From positions 43,836 to 107,835 of the forward strand of contig NZ_LQMT02000032.1 of the NCBI RefSeq assembly GCF_001620365.2: a DNA stretch of 64,000 nt, given 5' to 3'. The notes below the pieces were generated by a model. That model was not told the DNA's origin. It saw only the letters and a list, made by a program, of their open reading frames with translations, and did not search any database. Below, one piece after another: positions 18,359-25,979 of this stretch. Each line of letters opens with the position of its first letter. The stretch's first letter is position 1. This DNA is from Amycolatopsis keratiniphila subsp. keratiniphila. Its GTDB lineage: Bacteria > Actinomycetota > Actinomycetes > Mycobacteriales > Pseudonocardiaceae. The position numbers were made by a program, and so were the translations under genes.

Positions 18359-20086
18359 TTGACACGTATTTCGTTTCGTGCCGCCACCCGCGAACATTCG
18401 CTTGTGACGTTGCAGATCGCTGTCCGCTTCGCTTACCAGCCGTTGTACAGCCTGCACACCGGTGGCGTCGTCGCGTTCGAAGCTTTGGCGCGGCCGGGCC
18501 GTGGGACCGCCCACGAGTTGCTCGCCGACGCCCGGCGCAACGGCAGGCTGGCCGAGGTCGACGTCGGGCTGGCCGCCGAGGCCGTGCGGCAGCTGCGTGA
18601 ACCGCAGGCCGCCCTCCCCCTGCACCTCAACCTGTCCGCGCGGACGGTGGCGGCGCCGCCGTCCCAGTTCGACCCGCTGACCGACGCGCTCAGCCTGGCA
18701 GGCCGCCGGACCAGGGACGTGGTGCTGGAGATCGGGCCGCCGTTCACGCAGATCCCCGCCGACCTGCTGCTGACCGGTATGCGGCGGCTCACCGAACTCG
18801 GCTTCCGGCTCGCGCTCGACGGCCTCGGCCGCGGCGACCTCCCGCTGACGCTGCTCGCTTCGGCACCCGTCGACCTGGTGAAACTCGACCGCAGCGTGCT
18901 GCGCGGCCTGCCGCACGACCCCGCCGCCGTCGCGGTGGTCGAAGCGGTGCTGCACTTCGCGTCGCGCACCGACAACCGCCTGGTCGCGACCGGGCTCGAA
19001 ACCACGGAGCAGCTGGAGTCCGCGCGGCGGCTCGGGGTGCGGATCGCGCAGGGCAATCTCCTCGCCCCGCCGGACGGCGACCACGCGCCGCTGCCCGCGC
19101 CGGACGCGCCAGGGCCGTTCATCCCCGGCACCGCCCGCGCCCGCCGCGTCGGCGACTTCCTCCGGCCCGCGACCACGCTGCCGGAAGACGCGACCTGCGA
19201 CGACGTACGCGAGGTGCTGGCCGCCGCCGACGGCCCGAGCGGCATCGTCGGCATCGACGACCGGCACCGTCCACAGTGGTCGATCGACCGGACCCGGTTC
19301 CTCGTCGCGGTCACCGGGTTGTACGGCCACGCCCTGCACGCCAAACGGCCGGCGTCGCGGCTCGCCGACCGGCCGCACACGATCCACGCCGACGCGAGCG
19401 CGCTCGAATTCCTCGAACTGGTCACCGACGCGGACTGGGGCCGGACCGGCGACGACGTCGTGGTGGTCGACGACCGCGGCCGGTGTGTCGGCGTAGTGCT
19501 GGTGAACGAGGTCGTCCGCGGGGTCGCGGAGGCGAAGGTCGAGGAGGCGGTCTCGCTGAGCCCGCTGACCCGTCTGCCCGGCAGCGACGCCGTCGCGAGG
19601 GACGTCGATCGCCGGATCAACGCCCGGGAGCCGTTCGTCGCTGCCTGGCTGGACGTCGATTCGTTCAAGACGGTCAACGACACCGCCGGGTTCGCGGCGG
19701 GCGACGATCTGATCCGCACGCTCGGCCGGACGCTCACCGATCTGGAGGCCCGGCTGCGCCGGATGCGCGTCAGCCACGTGGGCGGGGACGATTTCCTGAT
19801 CGCCTGCGACGTCGACGAGATCGGTACGGTCGCCGCCGCGCTGCTGGACACGCCGTGGTCGGCCGACGGGCTCCCGGTGACGGTCTCGCTGGCGACCCTG
19901 GTGTGCGGGAACGGCGCCATCCGGTCCTACAAGGACGCTTCCCGTCTGCTGGCACCGTTGAAGAAGCAGGCCAAGGAAGTCCCAGGGTCGAGCTGGGTGC
20001 TCGGGCGTCCGGGGTCGGACCGGGTCGAGGTGCTGCGCGGGATCACGACGCGCGGCCTGCCCTCGCAGCGCGTCGCCGGCTTCTGA
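18359..20086 (+). CDS. EAL-CBS-GGDEF protein with degenerate catalytic motifs
   Basis: 575 aa from a TTG at 18359; a GTG at 18404 (VTLQIAV) gives 560 aa and may be the true start. The EAL domain (about 20-240) keeps FEALARP, LHLNLS, VVLEIG, VKLDR and AQGNL. The DDFG motif is DGLG, and the catalytic-base position of EGVE is Thr (ATGLETTEQ). A CBS-like pair (about 260-385) is followed by a GGDEF domain with VGGDDF and no RxxD inhibitory site. There is no membrane segment. It probably binds c-di-GMP or GTP as an effector rather than turning it over. Confidence 0.8.
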   Translation: MTRISFRAATREHSLVTLQIAVRFAYQPLYSLHTGGVVAFEALARPGRGTAHELLADARRNGRLAEVDVGLAAEAVRQLREPQAALPLHLNLSARTVAAPPSQFDPLTDALSLAGRRTRDVVLEIGPPFTQIPADLLLTGMRRLTELGFRLALDGLGRGDLPLTLLASAPVDLVKLDRSVLRGLPHDPAAVAVVEAVLHFASRTDNRLVATGLETTEQLESARRLGVRIAQGNLLAPPDGDHAPLPAPDAPGPFIPGTARARRVGDFLRPATTLPEDATCDDVREVLAAADGPSGIVGIDDRHRPQWSIDRTRFLVAVTGLYGHALHAKRPASRLADRPHTIHADASALEFLELVTDADWGRTGDDVVVVDDRGRCVGVVLVNEVVRGVAEAKVEEAVSLSPLTRLPGSDAVARDVDRRINAREPFVAAWLDVDSFKTVNDTAGFAAGDDLIRTLGRTLTDLEARLRRMRVSHVGGDDFLIACDVDEIGTVAAALLDTPWSADGLPVTVSLATLVCGNGAIRSYKDASRLLAPLKKQAKEVPGSSWVLGRPGSDRVEVLRGITTRGLPSQRVAGF

Positions 20087-20089
20087 CCG

Positions 20090-21250
20090 TCAGAGATCGT
20101 AGGCGGCGCGGTAGGCCGAGAAGCGTTCGTCGACCTCGCCGGCGGTGAGCCCGAAGTCCGCGAGGTCGTACCGGTGCACGGGTTTTCTTTCCCCCGAACG
20201 GCTTTCGGCGTGCACGACCGTCATCGCGTCCCGCGCGGCGTCGCTCAGCGGGAGACCGAAATGCCGGTAGACGCCCTCGACCGTGCCGATCGGGTCGCCG
20301 ACGAAATCCTCATACCGGATATCGCAGAACTGCGCGGGATCGTGCCTTTTCCTTGCCTCCAGTGACTTTTCCGCACCCCGCGCCCAGAGGTCCAGCTGAC
20401 TGCGGCCGATCACGTCGCCGCGGAAGACGTCGGACCAGCCCTCCGAAGCCTGCTCGTTCAGGCTGCACACCGACGCGACGATGGTACTCGGCGCGCGATG
20501 GGTCTGGACGATGAGTGCGTCCGGGTACACCTCCAGCAGCGCGTCGAGCGCGAAAAGATGGCTCGGGTTCTTGAGCACCCAGCGGCGCCCGGCGTCCGGC
20601 AGGCCGATGAGCTGCAGGTTGCGCCGGTGCCTGCGATAGGCGTCGGTCCAGCTCTGCCCGTCCAGCCAGCGCGAATACGACGGCACGTGCGCGAGGCATT
20701 CGTAGGACACCGATTTCAGCGACTGCCGCAGCAGCTGCCAGCATTCCTCGACCTGATCGGCGGACATGTGGTGCAGCCCCATGAACTCGGGATGCTCGAC
20801 ATGGTGCTTCTCATAACCCGCCTGGATCCCTTGGAAGACCGGGTTTTCCGCCCACGTCTCGCGTGGCGGCCGCGGTTGCGGCACCTCGGTCAGCCAGACC
20901 TCCAGCCCTTGGTGCGCCGGATCCTCGGTGAGCAGCCGGTGCAGCGCCGTGGTGCCGGTGCGCGGCAGGCCGGTGACGAAGATCGGCCGTTCGACGGGCA
21001 CGTCGGCGTACTCCGGGTTCTGCTTCCACGAGGCCTCGCTCAGCGACCTCGCCACCAGCGCCCCGCGCAGGAACGCGCGATGGATCTTGTTGCCGTACGG
21101 GGTCAAACCCGCCTCGCGGGTGTACGAATCCAGCAGCACGCGGAGACCTTCGAGATGGTCTTCGCCGCCGAAGTCGTCCAAGCCGGTGAGCTTCGCCGCC
21201 GACGCGTGCAGATCGTCCACGGTGCCGATGTTTTCCCGCCCTGGCAGCAT
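20090..21250 (-). CDS. Sulfotransferase family protein (Sulfotransfer_3 type)
   Basis: 386 aa from ATG 21250, with AGGAGAG 5-8 nt upstream. FVTGLPRTGTTALHRLLTED is the 5'-phosphosulfate-binding loop for PAPS, and THRAPSTIVASVCSL contains the Arg-Ser pair that contacts the 3'-phosphate. The domain matches actinobacterial proteins such as M. tuberculosis Rv3529c. It is third in an operon with an SDR and a DUF1214-type gene. A PAPS-producing cysD-cysNC pair lies 4 kb away. The acceptor is unknown; a sterol or lipid hydroxyl is an inference from the KstR-like operator. Confidence 0.85.
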   Translation of the reverse strand: MLPGRENIGTVDDLHASAAKLTGLDDFGGEDHLEGLRVLLDSYTREAGLTPYGNKIHRAFLRGALVARSLSEASWKQNPEYADVPVERPIFVTGLPRTGTTALHRLLTEDPAHQGLEVWLTEVPQPRPPRETWAENPVFQGIQAGYEKHHVEHPEFMGLHHMSADQVEECWQLLRQSLKSVSYECLAHVPSYSRWLDGQSWTDAYRRHRRNLQLIGLPDAGRRWVLKNPSHLFALDALLEVYPDALIVQTHRAPSTIVASVCSLNEQASEGWSDVFRGDVIGRSQLDLWARGAEKSLEARKRHDPAQFCDIRYEDFVGDPIGTVEGVYRHFGLPLSDAARDAMTVVHAESRSGERKPVHRYDLADFGLTAGEVDERFSAYRAAYDL

Positions 21251-21264
21251 GTTCTCTCCTGGAT

Positions 21265-22047
21265 TCAGTGGTGATATTCGCCGGCGTTGACGTCGAGGCA
21301 CTGGCCGGTGACGCAGCGGGCGAGCGACGAGGCGAGGAACACGACGGTGTCCGCGATCTCGTCCGGCTCCGGCAGGCGGCGCAGGTCGATCGTCTCCGCC
21401 GTCTCGGCGTACACCTGCTCCGGCGGCACCCCGCGTTCCTTGGCCAGGTAAGCGAAATACCATTTCAGCGAGTCCGCCCAGATGTAGCCGGGTGCCACGG
21501 AATTGACCCGGATCTCCCGCGGCCCGAGTTCCGAGGCGAGGCTCTGCGCGAGCGCGAGCAGGCTGGCCTTCGCCATCTTGTACGCGCCGAACGTCCGCCG
21601 GGAATGCCGCAGTACGGCCGAATTGATCATCACGACCGAGCCGCCGCTCTCGGCGAGCGAAGGCGTGAACAGTCGCGTGAGCCGCAGGGCGGCGAGCACG
21701 TTGGTCTCGAAACCCGCCCGCACGTCGGCGAGGTCGACGTCGGCGAGATCCATGATCGGCGGGATGGCGAAAGCGTTGTTCACCAAGGCGTCCACCCGGC
21801 CGAACGCCGTCAAGGCGGTCTCGGCGAGGTTCGCGGCCGAAGCGTCGTCGGTGATGTCGGTGGGCACGGTGACCGCGCGGCGGCCGAGCGCGTCGACCTC
21901 CTTCGCGACCTCGGCGAGCCGTGCTTCGGTGCGGGCGGCGAGGACGACGTCGGCGCCCGCCGCGGCACAGCGCGTGGCGATGGACCGGCCGAGCCCCGGA
22001 CCGACACCGGAGACCACGATCACCTTGTCCCGCACGAGATCCGTCAT
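21265..22047 (-). CDS. Short-chain dehydrogenase/reductase
   Basis: 260 aa. The cofactor site is VVSGVGPGLGRSIA (TGxxxGxG type), with NNAFAIP, active-site Ser in VMINSAVLRHS and catalytic YKMAK (YxxxK). The ATG at 22047 overlaps the upstream gene's stop by four bases (ATGA), indicating translational coupling. Such enzymes oxidise alcohols or reduce ketones with NAD(P)H. In M. tuberculosis the order DUF1214-type, SDR, sulfotransferase recurs as Rv3531c-Rv3530c-Rv3529c within the cholesterol regulon region (from memory). Confidence 0.88.
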   Translation of the reverse strand: MTDLVRDKVIVVSGVGPGLGRSIATRCAAAGADVVLAARTEARLAEVAKEVDALGRRAVTVPTDITDDASAANLAETALTAFGRVDALVNNAFAIPPIMDLADVDLADVRAGFETNVLAALRLTRLFTPSLAESGGSVVMINSAVLRHSRRTFGAYKMAKASLLALAQSLASELGPREIRVNSVAPGYIWADSLKWYFAYLAKERGVPPEQVYAETAETIDLRRLPEPDEIADTVVFLASSLARCVTGQCLDVNAGEYHH

Positions 22048-23213
22048 CCCAGCATCCTCGCCGCGACGGCGTTCTGACGCGCCGAGATCCGGTCCGCCCA
22101 TTCTCGCGGGGTCACCCGCGCCTCGTCGTAGTACGGCAACCGGTCGGCGAGTTCGCCGAACTTCACCACCTCGACCTCGGGACCGTCGGTTCCGTCGAGC
22201 GCACGGGAGAGGCGCTGCCAGCGGATCTGGACGTACCCGCGGTCGTGCCCCGTGCGTTCGAGCCAATTCGCCAGGCCCGGGTCGCGTTCGCTGATCACGA
22301 AGCGGATCTTGCCGTCCGGGTCGACCCGCGCCTGGTCGGCGGTGAGGCTCGTCTGATGGTTGATGTAGTCGAGTGAGAGATACCAGACGCTGCCGAGCTG
22401 GATGCCCTGATAGGGCGCGTCCGAACGCGGCACCGTCACGATCATGACCTCTTCGTCGCCGAGTTCGTAGTGCCCCGCCGACGAGTACTGCGTGGTCAGG
22501 CCGCCCGGCGTGGGGCGCGGCTCGGTCATCGTGTTCACCGGCAGGTTCAGGTAGAACCACTTCGGGAAGGCGAGGAAGGTGCGCAGCCTGCTCAGCAGGA
22601 TCTTGCCGGTGACGCCGTACCGTTTGGCCAGCCCGTCGCGGGTGAGCGGCGCGGGGGCGCCGCCCGCGGTGTCGGCGCACTGGATCTGGATCGTGCCGCG
22701 GCGTTCGGTGGCCCAGTCGCTGTAGACCTCGCGCACCACGAGCATCGACGAACCCGGGCCGAGGACGAAATAATTGGGGCCGGGGTCGGGTTTCGCCGGG
22801 CCGAAGCGGAGTTCGAACGTGCCGTCGTCGGCGATTTCGATCTCGCGGTCGTCGAAGGCGGCGAGGCTGTCCGGCACCTCGACGGGCGAGTAATCGCCGT
22901 TGAGGACCTGGAAACTGACGTCGGCCGTGCTCCCCCGCGTCCCGGTGACGACGTACTCGCGGTCCTCGCGGATGTTCGCGTTGAAGTACAGCGTGTCCGG
23001 GTTGTCCAGGCCCATCTTCGTGTACGGCCCGGTGGACTGGGTGAAGAACGGGTAGTCGCGTTCGTAGGCCCACGCCATCTGCAGGGAGGCGCGGATACTG
23101 CCGGCGAGGTAGTCGTACCCCTCGACCAGATCCTGTTCGGTGCGGATGTGCGGCGCCTCCGCGATGACCTTCTCGGCTTCGGCGATCGCGTCCGCGAGCG
23201 GTTGAGTGAGCAC
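22044..23213 (-). CDS. DUF1214-type protein of a putative KstR-linked operon
   Basis: 389 aa from GTG 23213, chosen because GAGGAG lies 6 nt upstream; an ATG-type start at 23267 would run through the putative operators. Visible features are DNPDTLYFNANIREDREYVV and FPKWFYLNLPVNTM. No membrane segment or known catalytic motif is recognised. Homologues occur in steroid or terpenoid catabolism clusters of actinobacteria; their biochemical role is not established. First gene of the operon with the SDR and sulfotransferase. Confidence 0.7.
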   Translation of the reverse strand: MLTQPLADAIAEAEKVIAEAPHIRTEQDLVEGYDYLAGSIRASLQMAWAYERDYPFFTQSTGPYTKMGLDNPDTLYFNANIREDREYVVTGTRGSTADVSFQVLNGDYSPVEVPDSLAAFDDREIEIADDGTFELRFGPAKPDPGPNYFVLGPGSSMLVVREVYSDWATERRGTIQIQCADTAGGAPAPLTRDGLAKRYGVTGKILLSRLRTFLAFPKWFYLNLPVNTMTEPRPTPGGLTTQYSSAGHYELGDEEVMIVTVPRSDAPYQGIQLGSVWYLSLDYINHQTSLTADQARVDPDGKIRFVISERDPGLANWLERTGHDRGYVQIRWQRLSRALDGTDGPEVEVVKFGELADRLPYYDEARVTPREWADRISARQNAVAARMLG

Positions 23214-23230
23214 CGGCGACTCCTCATACT

Positions 23231-23256
23231 GGTACAAATATGTACCGACTTGGTAC
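23231..23256. promoter_or_regulatory. Three phased GGTAC half-sites (IclR operator candidate)
   Basis: GGTACAAATATGTACC (23231-23246) is a perfect inverted repeat, and a third half-site GGTAC follows at 23252. Half-sites at 23231, 23242 and 23252 are one helical turn apart. They lie between the divergent DUF1214-type gene and iclR gene, where an IclR-family dimer or tetramer would bind. Confidence 0.45.
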
Positions 23257-23275
23257 GTTCTTCGCACGGTCAGAC

Positions 23276-23289
23276 TAGAACGCGTTCTA
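23276..23289. promoter_or_regulatory. KstR-like operator TAGAACGCGTTCTA
   Basis: A perfect 14-bp palindrome matching the published mycobacterial KstR motif TNNAACNNGTTNNA at every fixed position. It sits 12 bp before the iclR start and 63 bp before the divergent operon. KstR is the TetR repressor of cholesterol catabolism and is not encoded in this window. Confidence 0.6.
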
Positions 23290-23300
23290 AGGATGGGTCA

Positions 23301-24188
23301 ATGGCCCGACACTCCCCGCCCACCGAGCGAGTCGTGCGGCTGCTCGACTTCTTCGCCTCGAACCCCGGCCGGCGCTTCGGTCTTTCGGAGCTCGCGCGCG
23401 AGCTCGACCTGGCGAAACCGACCTGCCTAGGCATCGTGACCGAGCTGACGGCGGGCGGCTATCTGGTCCGAGACCCCCAGCCGGTCACCTACCGACTGGG
23501 GCCCGCGATGGTCACCGCCGGCCGCGTCGCGAGCGAGGGTTTCGGCGCGAGCGAGGTCGCGCGACGGCATCTGGAGGACTTGAGCAGGCGCTACAGCGCG
23601 ACGTGCACGGCGTCGGCGGTGGTCGGCGACCGGATCCTGATGCTGCAGAGCGCCGGCCCGGGCCGGGTCAAACTCGGCGAGACGTATCCGTTCGCGCCGC
23701 CGGTGGGCCTGATGTACGTGCTGTGGGACTCCGACGCGGCGTTCGACGCGTGGCTGGCCAAGCCGCCGGCGGTCCCGGTGCGACTGGACGAAGCGCACCT
23801 TCGCCGCGTCGTCGCCGAATGCCGGGAGCACGGCTATCTGGTGGAGAGCCTGACTTCCGCGGGGCGGCGGCTCTACGCGCTGATGGCGGGCGTCGGCGCG
23901 GAGGAACTGCCACCGGAAGTGCGGGGCCTCGTGGGAGAACTCGTGTCGAGTCTCGGCGAGCGCGTCTACCTCGGCGCCGATCTGGAGCCGCGGCGCAAGC
24001 ACGCGGTGAGCCTGCTGGCCGCCCCGACGTTCGACGCTTCGGGACGGCAGGAACTGGTGCTCACGCTGTCGGTCGGCGAACCGATCACCGGTGCGGAGAT
24101 CGCGCGCCGGGGCGCCGCGCTGGTCGCGGCCGCCGATGCCGTCACGGCGGAATCCGGGGGCCGCCACCCCACGCGTTTAGTCCTCTAA
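23301..24188 (+). CDS. IclR-family transcriptional regulator
   Basis: 295 aa. The N-terminal winged HTH has RRFGLSELARELDLAKPTCL, and a C-terminal ligand-binding domain follows (about 75-290). The ATG at 23301 follows GGATGGG. It is divergent from the DUF1214-SDR-sulfotransferase operon and probably controls it, given the GGTAC operators between them. The last codons and the TAA stop lie within an 18-bp repeat word (24180-24194), so the C-terminus may have been reset by repeat insertion. Confidence 0.88.
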   Translation: MARHSPPTERVVRLLDFFASNPGRRFGLSELARELDLAKPTCLGIVTELTAGGYLVRDPQPVTYRLGPAMVTAGRVASEGFGASEVARRHLEDLSRRYSATCTASAVVGDRILMLQSAGPGRVKLGETYPFAPPVGLMYVLWDSDAAFDAWLAKPPAVPVRLDEAHLRRVVAECREHGYLVESLTSAGRRLYALMAGVGAEELPPEVRGLVGELVSSLGERVYLGADLEPRRKHAVSLLAAPTFDASGRQELVLTLSVGEPITGAEIARRGAALVAAADAVTAESGGRHPTRLVL

Positions 24189-24516
24189 ATGCGTCGGTTG
24201 CTCGCGCCGCCCGGCGTCCTGAAGGGCCCCTTCAGGACGCTCAACGTCTCAAAGGACCCCTTCACGACACGCGAGCCACGCCGCATTTAGAGGACGAAAT
24301 GCGAACCACGAGCGCCACACCCAGGATCAGCCGCCACCCGGCGTCCCCAATGCCACATTGGGGGCACCGAACGCGCCGCGACACCTGACGCATTTCGTCC
24401 TCTAAATGCGTCGGTTGCTCGCGCCGCCCGGGTGTCCCGAAGGACCCCTTCAGGACGCTCAACGTCTCAAAGGACCCCTTCACGACACCCGAGGCCACGA
24501 ACGCATTTAGAGGACG
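24180..24516. repeat. Alternating inverted repeats of an 18-bp word flanking two hairpin units
   Basis: This fills the 337-bp gap between iclR and the SnoaL-like gene. The word CATTTAGAGGACGAAATG or part of it occurs at 24180, 24282, 24389 and 24502 in alternating orientation. This makes two units (24180-24295 and 24396-24516), each with 14-15 bp terminal inverted repeats, offset by 217 bp. Each unit holds the same interior (24214-24270 and 24432-24488), which contains GTCCTGAAGG-type hairpin stems. The middle carries the small hairpin CCCCAATGCCACATTGGGG (24345-24363). The size and terminal repeats resemble a miniature element, but no target-site duplication is clear. Confidence 0.7.
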
Positions 24517-24525
24517 AAACGCGGG

Positions 24526-24993
24526 TCAGGAGGACCACCGGTTCGCGGTGAGCTTCAGGCTCGGCACGTCGTCCATCGACATCATCGTTTCGTACAGCCG
24601 GTCGTACTGGGTGGACGCGGTCAGCCACACGCCGTCCACCCGCCGATAGGTGTCCTCGTAGTACGCCGCCCCCTCGATGATCACCCGGTGCTCGGGCACG
24701 ATCACCTTGTCCCGCATCAGCCAGGTGCCCGTCGCGGTGTCGCCGTCGACGTCGATCTCCGGCTGCCCGGCGAAGTGCACCGTGGTGACGCCTGGGCCGA
24801 CAGCGTTGCGGAAGAACTCGACGATCGCTTCGCGGCCTTCGAAGGTCAGCGGTTTGCCATATGACGGCGTTCCGTATCGCGCGTGCACGTCGGCGGTCAG
24901 GGTCCCGGCCATCTCGTCCCACAGCTTGAGGTCGAGGCAGCGGAGGTAGCGGGCTTTGAGGCGTCGGATCTCTTCGAGTGCGACCAGGTCCAT
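24526..24993 (-). CDS. SnoaL-like (NTF2-fold) protein
   Basis: 155 aa from ATG 24993, with GGGGAGGAGG upstream; a GTG at 25026 would add 11 residues. IRRLKARYLRCLDLKLWDEM and EGREAIVEFFRNAVGPGVTT are typical of the SnoaL_4 cone fold used by steroid isomerases, dehydratases and polyketide cyclases. The specific reaction is not evident. It is divergent from cysD, with a KstR-like palindrome at 25027-25040 between them, which supports a link to lipid or steroid metabolism. Confidence 0.75.
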   Translation of the reverse strand: MDLVALEEIRRLKARYLRCLDLKLWDEMAGTLTADVHARYGTPSYGKPLTFEGREAIVEFFRNAVGPGVTTVHFAGQPEIDVDGDTATGTWLMRDKVIVPEHRVIIEGAAYYEDTYRRVDGVWLTASTQYDRLYETMMSMDDVPSLKLTANRWSS

Positions 24994-25026
24994 GCCGACA
25001 GCGTCCTCCTCCCCTTGACCAAGCAC

Positions 25027-25040
25027 AAGAACTTGTTCTA
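25027..25040. promoter_or_regulatory. KstR-like palindrome AAGAACTTGTTCTA
   Basis: The inner 12 bp (AGAACTTGTTCT) are a perfect palindrome. The 14-mer matches TNNAACNNGTTNNA except for the first base. It lies 33 bp upstream of the SnoaL-like start and 30 bp upstream of cysD, so a repressor there could affect both. Confidence 0.45.
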
Positions 25041-25070
25041 CTTTTCTGATCTCGAACGACGGAGGTCACG

Positions 25071-25979
25071 ATGGCGTCCCCGGCCTACGAGCTCACCCAT
25101 CTCGAAGCACTCGAAGCCGAAGCCGTGCACATCTTCCGCGAGGTCGCGGCGACCTTCGAACGGCCCGTGCTGCTGTTCTCCGGCGGCAAGGATTCGATGG
25201 TGATGCTCCACGTCGCGGCCAAGGCGTTCTGGCCGTCGCCGCCACCGTTCCCGGTGATGCACGTCGACACCGGGCACAACTTCGACGAGGTCATCGAGTT
25301 CCGGGATCGCACGGTCGACAGGTACGGGCTCCGGCTCGTCGTCTCCAGCGTCCAGGACGACATCGACGCGGGCCGGGTCGTCGGAGACCCGAAGGCCGGC
25401 CGCAACCGGCTCCAGACCGTCGCCCTGCTGCGGGGAATTCGCGAGCATTCCTTCGACGCGGTCTTCGGCGGCGCCCGGCGCGACGAAGAGAAGGCCCGCG
25501 CGAAGGAACGGGTCTTCAGCTTCCGAGACGAGTTCGGCCAGTGGGATCCGCGCAATCAGCGGCCGGAGCTGTGGGATCTGTACAACGGCAGGCACCGCAA
25601 GGGTGAGCACATCCGCGTCTTCCCGCTGTCCAACTGGACCGAGCTCGACATCTGGCAGTACATCGAAGCGGAGAATGTCGACCTGCCCTCGATCTACTAC
25701 TCACACCAGCGTCCGGTCGTCCAGCGGGACGGCATGCTCCTCGCGCACACGCGCTTTCTCACGGTGAACGAAAGCGAAAGTCCTTACGAGGCAACGGTTC
25801 GCTTCCGCACCGTCGGCGACGCGACCTGCACCGGCTGTGTCGAGTCGGTGGCGACGTCACCGGGCGAGGTGGTCGCCGAAGTGGCGGTCAGCAGGCTCAC
25901 CGAACGCGGCGCCACCCGCGCCGACGACCGGATCTCCGAGGCGGGTATGGAAGACCGGAAGAAGGAAGGCTACTTCTGA
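25071..25979 (+). CDS. cysD: Sulfate adenylyltransferase subunit 2
   Basis: 302 aa. The PP-loop SGGKDS (37-42) of the ATP-pyrophosphatase/PAPS-reductase superfamily is intact, with MHVDTGHNFDEVIEFRD, GGARRDEEKARAKERVFSFR and the C-terminal EGYF typical of CysD. It catalyses sulfate plus ATP to APS together with CysN. The ATG at 25071 follows GGAGG. It overlaps cysNC by one base (TGATG). No cysH or sulfite reductase gene is present nearby. Confidence 0.95.
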   Translation: MASPAYELTHLEALEAEAVHIFREVAATFERPVLLFSGGKDSMVMLHVAAKAFWPSPPPFPVMHVDTGHNFDEVIEFRDRTVDRYGLRLVVSSVQDDIDAGRVVGDPKAGRNRLQTVALLRGIREHSFDAVFGGARRDEEKARAKERVFSFRDEFGQWDPRNQRPELWDLYNGRHRKGEHIRVFPLSNWTELDIWQYIEAENVDLPSIYYSHQRPVVQRDGMLLAHTRFLTVNESESPYEATVRFRTVGDATCTGCVESVATSPGEVVAEVAVSRLTERGATRADDRISEAGMEDRKKEGYF

